A DNA stretch of 9,206 nucleotides from JBJXFY01 sp046155815 (GTDB taxonomy: Bacteria > Verrucomicrobiota > Verrucomicrobiia > Limisphaerales > CAIMTB01). The DNA lies in NCBI GenBank assembly GCA_046155815.1, contig JBJXFY010000195.1, positions 1-9,206 of the forward strand, given 5' to 3'. This document shows positions 5,505 through 9,206 of this stretch, in pieces. Numbering within the stretch: the first letter of the stretch is position 1; every line of letters begins with the position of its first letter. Under the pieces are notes generated by a model. The model worked only from the letters and a program-made list of their open reading frames with translations. It was not told the origin of the DNA and did not search any database. The translations under genes were made by a program, and so were the position numbers.

Positions 5505-6044
5505 TCACGGCTGCGCCCACAGCGGAACGTTGCCACCGCCACCACCACCACCACCTCCTCCTCGACGGCGCCGACGCCCGCCCCCGCCGCCTCCTCCGCC
5601 TCCGCCCCCTCCCGGGCCGCGACCGCGCCGCCCGCGGCGGCGTCCGCCGCCGAAACCACCGCCGCCAAATCCCCCTCCCCCTCCACCGCCCCCGCCGCCG
5701 GCGCCGTTCGGCCCGTCGGGCCCGGCGTAGCCGCGGTACTCGAGGTCATGGTCCTCGGAAACGCGCCGTGGCGGTTCGAGATCCTCGATGTAGTCGCCCA
5801 CCAGCGGCGGGCCGACGCGGTCGCCCACGATGCCCAGCACCTTGAGTGTGCGCTCCACGGCGCCGTTGTTGGCGACGATGACATCGCCAACCCGTACGAC
5901 GCGGAAGGACTTGGATGGCTGGCCGTTCACGCGCACGCGCCCGCAACGGCAGGCATCCATGGCCTCGTTGCGCGTGCTGAATACCCGGGTCGCCCAGAGC
6001 CATCGGTCGAGGCGCACCACGTCGTCAAACTGCTCCGGATGCAT
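5505..6044 (-). CDS. S4-domain RNA-binding protein (Hsp15/HslR-like) with a Gly/Arg-rich tail
   Basis: Residues about 9-60 form an S4 RNA-binding domain of the Hsp15 type: VRLDRWLWATRVFSTR (10-25), GRVRVNGQPSK (35-45) and VRVGDVIVA (50-58). Hsp15 of E. coli binds 50S subunits carrying a stranded nascent chain; a ribosome or structured-RNA role is inferred here. A short conserved-looking linker (LVGDYIEDLEPP, 81-92) follows. Residues 115-171 are then almost only Gly and Arg (runs of up to twelve Gly, GRRRGRRGRG, RRRRR, and two GGF motifs), ending in NVPLWAQP. Such a tail should be disordered and positively charged and may add nonspecific RNA contacts. It is encoded by long C-rich tracts on the plus strand that are prone to slippage, so tail length may vary between strains or be misassembled. 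The start is ATG 6042-6044 (179 residues); an in-frame TTG 14 codons upstream is an alternative. No Shine-Dalgarno is visible. Confidence 0.85.
   Translation of the reverse strand: MHPEQFDDVVRLDRWLWATRVFSTRNEAMDACRCGRVRVNGQPSKSFRVVRVGDVIVANNGAVERTLKVLGIVGDRVGPPLVGDYIEDLEPPRRVSEDHDLEYRGYAGPDGPNGAGGGGGGGGGGFGGGGFGGGRRRGRRGRGPGGGGGGGGGGGGRRRRRGGGGGGGGGGNVPLWAQP
5532..5702 (-). repeat. Low-complexity Gly/Arg coding tract
   Basis: This stretch encodes residues 115-171 of the S4-domain protein. On the plus strand it reads as runs of CCN and CGN codons, giving a poly-Pro/Arg shadow frame. The repeated GGN codons on the coding strand are interrupted by CGN clusters. It is simple sequence, not a tandem array with a fixed long unit. 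Confidence 0.85.
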
Positions 6045-6129
6045 GCGGATGTGTTCGCTGAATGGAAAACCCGGGCCGGCGCGCAAACCAGTAGTCCCAC
6101 CGTCGCGCCTTGGCCGGGGCTGCTTGGGA

Positions 6130-6135
6130 CATAAC
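6130..6135 (+). promoter_or_regulatory. Possible -10 element for the namZ-like gene
   Basis: CATAAC (6130-6135) matches four of six bases of the -10 consensus and is the most A/T-rich spot in the divergent gap. The -35 position (GCCTTG, 6107-6112) is poor. Transcription would start near 6142. That gives a leader of about 30 nt for the ATG at 6172 but an almost leaderless message for the GTG at 6145, so this candidate argues mildly against the GTG start. Confidence 0.22.
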
Positions 6136-6144
6136 AGTAGGGGC

Positions 6145-7422
6145 GTGCCGCGCCGCCGCCAGTTCCCATTTATGACCTTTCTGCTGTCCGCCGTGCTGGC
6201 GTCGGCAGACGCGGCACCCGCCGCCCCCGTTCAGTCCGGCCTCGAGGTGCTGGCCGCGGAAAACTTCGCCCGCCTCCGCGGCAAACGCGTCGGCCTGCTC
6301 ACCAACCCCACCGGCGTCACGCGCGACGGCCGCCCCGCAGCCGAACTCCTCCGGGCCGCCCCGGGCGTGCGGCTTGCCGCGCTCTTCGGTGCCGAGCACG
6401 GCTACGACGGCCGCGCCCGCGCCGGCATCGAGGTGCCCGACGCCCGCGACCCGAAGACCGGCCTGCCGGTTCATTCGCTGTACGGCCCCGGACCCACCCG
6501 ACGGCCCACGGCAAAGATGCTCCGCGGCCTCGACGTGCTGATCTACGACATCCAGGACACCGGCTGCCGCAGCTACACCTACATCAGCTCGATGGGCCTC
6601 GCGATGGACGCCTGCGGCGAACACGGCGTCGAGTTCATGGTGCTTGACCGGCCCAACCCGCTTGGCGGCCTCCGCGTCGAGGGGCCGCTGTGGAACCCGC
6701 AGTTCAAGTCCTTCGTCGGCCAGTGGCCCGTGCCCTACGTGTACGGCCTCACCCCCGGCGAGCTGGCCCGCATGATCGCGGGCGAAGGCTGGATCAAGCA
6801 CCGCCCGAAGCTGACGGTCGTGCCCTTGCGCGGCTGGCACCGCGGCATGACCTGGTACGACAACGGCCTCCCGTGGGTGGCCAGCTCTCCCAATGTCCCG
6901 CGCGGCGACACGCCCGCCTACCTCGTCGCCACCGGCATGCTCGGCGAAATCGGCGGCCTCAACCTTGGCACCGGCACGGCCGACTCCTTCCGCCTTGTCG
7001 GCGCCGCCTGGCTGGATCCGCGCCGCCTGGCCGACCGCCTCAACGCCGCCGGCCTCCCCGGCTGGCGATTCGATCCCGTCGAGCTCGACTTCAACCGCAA
7101 GCCCGCCGACGGCAAGGAACTCCGCGGCGTCCGCCTGACGCTCACCGACCCGGCGCGCGCACCGTTGGCGGCGGTGAACTTCCATGTGCTCGAGGCCGTG
7201 AAGGCTACCTCCGGCCGCGACCTGTTCCAGAAGGCCGTCGAGCGCGGCAAGTCATGGGCCATGTTCGACAAGGTGAACGGCACCGACACCACGCGGCGCG
7301 ACCTGCAGGCCGGCCGCCCCGCGCGCGGCATCGCCGCCTCCTGGCGCGCCGGCGAGAACGCCTTCCGCCGCCAGCGCCAGCAGCATCTGCTCTACCCCGA
7401 CCCGCCGGCGAAGACCCCGTGA
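6145..7422 (+). CDS. namZ: NamZ/DUF1343 family protein, probable secreted exo-beta-N-acetylmuramidase
   Basis: Members of this family (B. subtilis NamZ/YbbC) release N-acetylmuramic acid from the non-reducing end of peptidoglycan fragments. Counting from the ATG at 6172 (416 residues), the family signatures are GKRVGLLTNPTGV (37-49), LFGAEHG with the candidate catalytic Glu75 (71-77), SLYG (102-105), IYDIQDTGCRSYTY (124-137), VLDRPNPLGG (157-166), YGLTPGELARM (191-201), and a full C-terminus ending FRRQRQQHLLYP. I prefer the in-frame GTG at 6145, nine codons upstream. It adds an Arg-rich n-region (PRRR) before the hydrophobic stretch FPFMTFLLSAVLASA, giving a convincing signal peptide with cleavage near ASADA-AP; from the ATG the n-region has no positive charge. 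The ATG start cannot be excluded. The protein should act in the periplasm. No muropeptide transporter or MurQ/AmgK-like gene is beside it. It is divergent from the S4 gene. Confidence 0.9.
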   Translation: MPRRRQFPFMTFLLSAVLASADAAPAAPVQSGLEVLAAENFARLRGKRVGLLTNPTGVTRDGRPAAELLRAAPGVRLAALFGAEHGYDGRARAGIEVPDARDPKTGLPVHSLYGPGPTRRPTAKMLRGLDVLIYDIQDTGCRSYTYISSMGLAMDACGEHGVEFMVLDRPNPLGGLRVEGPLWNPQFKSFVGQWPVPYVYGLTPGELARMIAGEGWIKHRPKLTVVPLRGWHRGMTWYDNGLPWVASSPNVPRGDTPAYLVATGMLGEIGGLNLGTGTADSFRLVGAAWLDPRRLADRLNAAGLPGWRFDPVELDFNRKPADGKELRGVRLTLTDPARAPLAAVNFHVLEAVKATSGRDLFQKAVERGKSWAMFDKVNGTDTTRRDLQAGRPARGIAASWRAGENAFRRQRQQHLLYPDPPAKTP

Positions 7423-7468
7423 CGGACGCGGCCAGGCCCCTGGACTGTCCGCCGCGGATTTGTGCTGC

Positions 7469-7487
7469 GGGGGCAGGCCCCCCCTTT
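7469..7487 (+). terminator. Weak terminator-like hairpin after the namZ-like gene
   Basis: GGGGG (7469-7473) can pair with CCCCC around a 4-nt loop, followed by CCTTTCGCTTC. It begins 47 bp after the stop codon. The stem is short and the T-tract poor, so it is only a candidate. The rest of the 7423-7585 convergent gap shows C-rich sequence and no gene. Confidence 0.28.
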
Positions 7488-7552
7488 CGCTTCACGCCCC
7501 CCCGGTGCAGGCGGCCCCACCGGCCGTTTCACCGTGCAGCCAAAGCGACATC

Positions 7553-7586
7553 ATGCCGGCTCAGTACGGGATCAGTCCGCCGGCAT
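7553..7586. repeat. 7-bp inverted repeat at the end of the HEAT-repeat gene
   Basis: ATGCCGG (7553-7559) and CCGGCAT (7580-7586) are exact reverse complements around a 20-nt loop, the right arm overlapping the first base of the HEAT-gene stop codon. No T-tract follows on the minus strand. It could contribute to transcript ending at the convergent junction but is not a standard intrinsic terminator. Confidence 0.35.
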
Positions 7587-9206
7587 CACGGCCCCGGCGC
7601 CGCCGGAAGTTTTCGCGCCTCCCCCGGGAAACTCCCGGCAAACCAGGTGAACAGCGGCGCGTAAAGGGCCGCGCACGCCGCGGGATCGTCCGTGGACTCC
7701 GTCACCGAGAAGCCGTCACCGCGGGAGCGCCCGGCCTGCGCCGCCAGCCGCTCGCGGAACGCCCGAGCGTCCGGCTCTTTGAGCGCGCGCCGCAGTGCGG
7801 CGAGCATCTGCGCCAGCGCGGCCCCGCGCGTCTCCGGCGGCAGCTTCTCCAGCCCGGCCAGCCCCGCGTCGCGCGCCGCCGGATCCACGAGACCGGCCAG
7901 CAGCACGTCGCGGTCGTCCGCCGCCGGCTTCTCCGCCAGGGCCCGGAGAATGGCCGGACGCAGCGCGGCATCTTCCGCCCGCTGGCGCAACAGCGTCCGC
8001 GCCCCCCCTTCTTCGCCGGCGGCGGCCAGCAGCACGGCCAGTTCCGGCGTCCACGGGAACTGCGGGCGCGTCGGCAGGAGAATGGCGAAGCGTCGGCCGG
8101 CCGTGGCGCGGTCGGGCGGCGGCAACGCCGCCGCCAGCGGCACATGCGCGGGTTCCAGCAGCCGCGGGTGCCCTGCCAGCGCCGCGCCCAGCGCCGGGTC
8201 ACGCGCCGCCAGCCCGGCGGTCACCTCCGCCAGGGACTGCGGCCAGCGGCGGACCGGCAGCGGCTCGCCCGGCCCGAGCTTGCGGCCGAGATTCAGCACC
8301 GCGTCGGCCACGCGAAGAGTCACGTCGTTCGACCGCGCGGCCGGCAGCCGTGCCAGCACGGCGAGGTGGTGGAAGTCCGCGCCCGGCGCGGTCTGCGGGC
8401 CAAGGCGGTTCACGGCCACGCGCAACGTCGCCGGGGCGGGGTCGCGGACCATCGCCAGCAGCCGCGCGGCCTCGAGATCGAGCGTCGGTTCGGCGGGTCG
8501 CAGAAGCGGGCGCACGGCGGCCGCGATCCGGCCGGCGTACGGCCGCACCAGGTCGTCCCCGGCTGCCGGCTCGAAGGCCGCCAGCGCCCGCCGCGACGGC
8601 GCGCCGAAGTTCCCATGTCCCAGCCCCGCCTGCAGCAGCAGCACGGCCAGCAGCCGGTCGGACGACGTGGCCACCCGCGGCAGCGCCCGCAGGCCGAGCT
8701 CGAGCAGGTCGGGCTGCAGCGCGCCCGGCGGCCGTCGCCGCAGTGCGCCGAAGGCCAGCGTGAGCTGCGCCGAGGGCGGCAGCGTCTCACGCCGCGCCCA
8801 CAAGGCGCCGAAGGCCGCGTCGTCCAGCCGCGCCGCGAGGCTCACGGCGATCCGCCGCACGCGGAGGTCCGGGTCGTCCAGCAGCGCGGCCAGCCAGACG
8901 GAAACGGCTTCCGGCGGCAGTTCCAGCCGTCGGAGCAGGAGCGCCCCGGCCGCCTCGCGGCGCACGGCCGGCGCGGAGTCGGCCAGCAGCGCCGCGAGCG
9001 CCTCGCGGAGGAACGGCGCGCCGGTGACGCCCACCGACCAGGCGGTGCGGGCGCGCAGTTCGGGCCGGGCGTCACGCAGCAGCGCGCCGGCCGCCGTCTC
9101 GTCCAGCCCGCCGAAGAGCTGCGTCGCCACCTCGACCGCGCGCAGGCGCTCCCCGGGCGGACGCCGCGCGTCGCCGGCCGCCTGCAGGAACGCGCCGCGC
9201 CCCAGC
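7586..9206 (-). CDS. HEAT-repeat protein, N-terminus beyond the window
   Basis: The frame is open from the right edge to TGA at 7586-7588, giving 539 visible residues of a protein that must start outside. It is built of Ala/Leu/Arg-rich amphipathic helix pairs of HEAT type, clearest near the right edge: LLRDARPELRARTAWSVG, then LLADSAPAVRREAAGALLLR, then LLDDPDLRVRRIAVSLAARL. These are scaffolds for protein binding. The middle section (FHHLAVLARLPAARSNDVT, then LNLGRKLGPGE and RRWPQSLAEV) reminds me of the C-terminal half of large secreted PVC-group proteins with HEAT repeats and c-type haem domains, but this is from memory and no CxxCH is visible. The last 50 residues (CAALYAPLFTWFAGSFPG) do not match anything I recognise. 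GTG 9128-9130 is an internal codon rather than the start, because family-like sequence continues upstream. It is convergent with the namZ-like gene. Confidence 0.8.
   Translation of the reverse strand, partial: LGRGAFLQAAGDARRPPGERLRAVEVATQLFGGLDETAAGALLRDARPELRARTAWSVGVTGAPFLREALAALLADSAPAVRREAAGALLLRRLELPPEAVSVWLAALLDDPDLRVRRIAVSLAARLDDAAFGALWARRETLPPSAQLTLAFGALRRRPPGALQPDLLELGLRALPRVATSSDRLLAVLLLQAGLGHGNFGAPSRRALAAFEPAAGDDLVRPYAGRIAAAVRPLLRPAEPTLDLEAARLLAMVRDPAPATLRVAVNRLGPQTAPGADFHHLAVLARLPAARSNDVTLRVADAVLNLGRKLGPGEPLPVRRWPQSLAEVTAGLAARDPALGAALAGHPRLLEPAHVPLAAALPPPDRATAGRRFAILLPTRPQFPWTPELAVLLAAAGEEGGARTLLRQRAEDAALRPAILRALAEKPAADDRDVLLAGLVDPAARDAGLAGLEKLPPETRGAALAQMLAALRRALKEPDARAFRERLAAQAGRSRGDGFSVTESTDDPAACAALYAPLFTWFAGSFPGEARKLPAAPGP

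Noticed and set aside
5464..5730. Plus-strand proline-rich open frame
   Set aside because: It is the reverse strand of the Gly/Arg tail of the S4-domain protein; the minus strand has a genuine S4 domain in frame.
3665..5845. 726-codon plus-strand open frame
   Set aside because: It lies antisense to the MFS, oxidoreductase and S4 genes, has Arg/Gly/Ala/Val-rich composition typical of GC-rich shadows, and shows no domain.
1..9206. A defence island, prophage, transposon or novel multi-gene system
   Set aside because: The genes are recognisable housekeeping or metabolic families in several separate transcription units, with no transposase, integrase, nuclease or effector and no linkage that demands a joint system.

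Overview
The window is very GC-rich chromosomal DNA. Its genes look like those of the PVC superphylum, most likely a verrucomicrobial bacterium. The pointers are the Gfo/Idh/MocA oxidoreductase with a CTVPMA motif beside an MFS sugar transporter, a secreted NamZ/DUF1343 protein, a long secreted-type HEAT-repeat protein, and starts with no Shine-Dalgarno sequence. The phylum is inferred from gene style; there is no marker gene to prove it.

Layout, left to right. (1) Minus strand, running off the left edge: mutY (adenine DNA glycosylase, missing its C-terminus), preceded by tRNA-Ala(CGC) with only 16 nt between them. (2) A 301-bp gap, 837-1137. It holds a candidate tRNA promoter overlapping a 10-bp palindrome, a long imperfect hairpin built from inverted 9-bp repeats, and a 7-bp tandem repeat. 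(3) Plus strand: a UPF0261/Tm-1-like protein (1138-2358). (4) A strong intrinsic terminator in the convergent gap, serving the leftward operon. (5) Minus strand: a two-gene unit of Gfo/Idh/MocA oxidoreductase then MFS transporter, 36 nt apart, with a candidate promoter and palindromic sites upstream. (6) Minus strand: an S4-domain (Hsp15-like) RNA-binding protein with an extreme Gly/Arg tail. (7) Plus strand, divergent: a NamZ/DUF1343 exo-muramidase-like protein with a probable signal peptide. (8) Minus strand, entering from the right edge: the C-terminal part of a HEAT-repeat protein.

Functionally this is a set of independent units. mutY and the tRNA are housekeeping and probably share a transcript. 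The oxidoreductase and transporter probably take up and oxidise a sugar or cyclitol that I cannot name. NamZ would work on peptidoglycan fragments in the periplasm. The S4 protein would bind ribosomal or other structured RNA.

I see no CRISPR array, transposase, phage gene, toxin-antitoxin pair or recognisable defence system. The most unusual material is the repeat-rich 837-1137 gap, the Gly/Arg tail of the S4 protein, the oxidoreductase that lacks two of its usual catalytic residues, and the tRNA/mutY junction.
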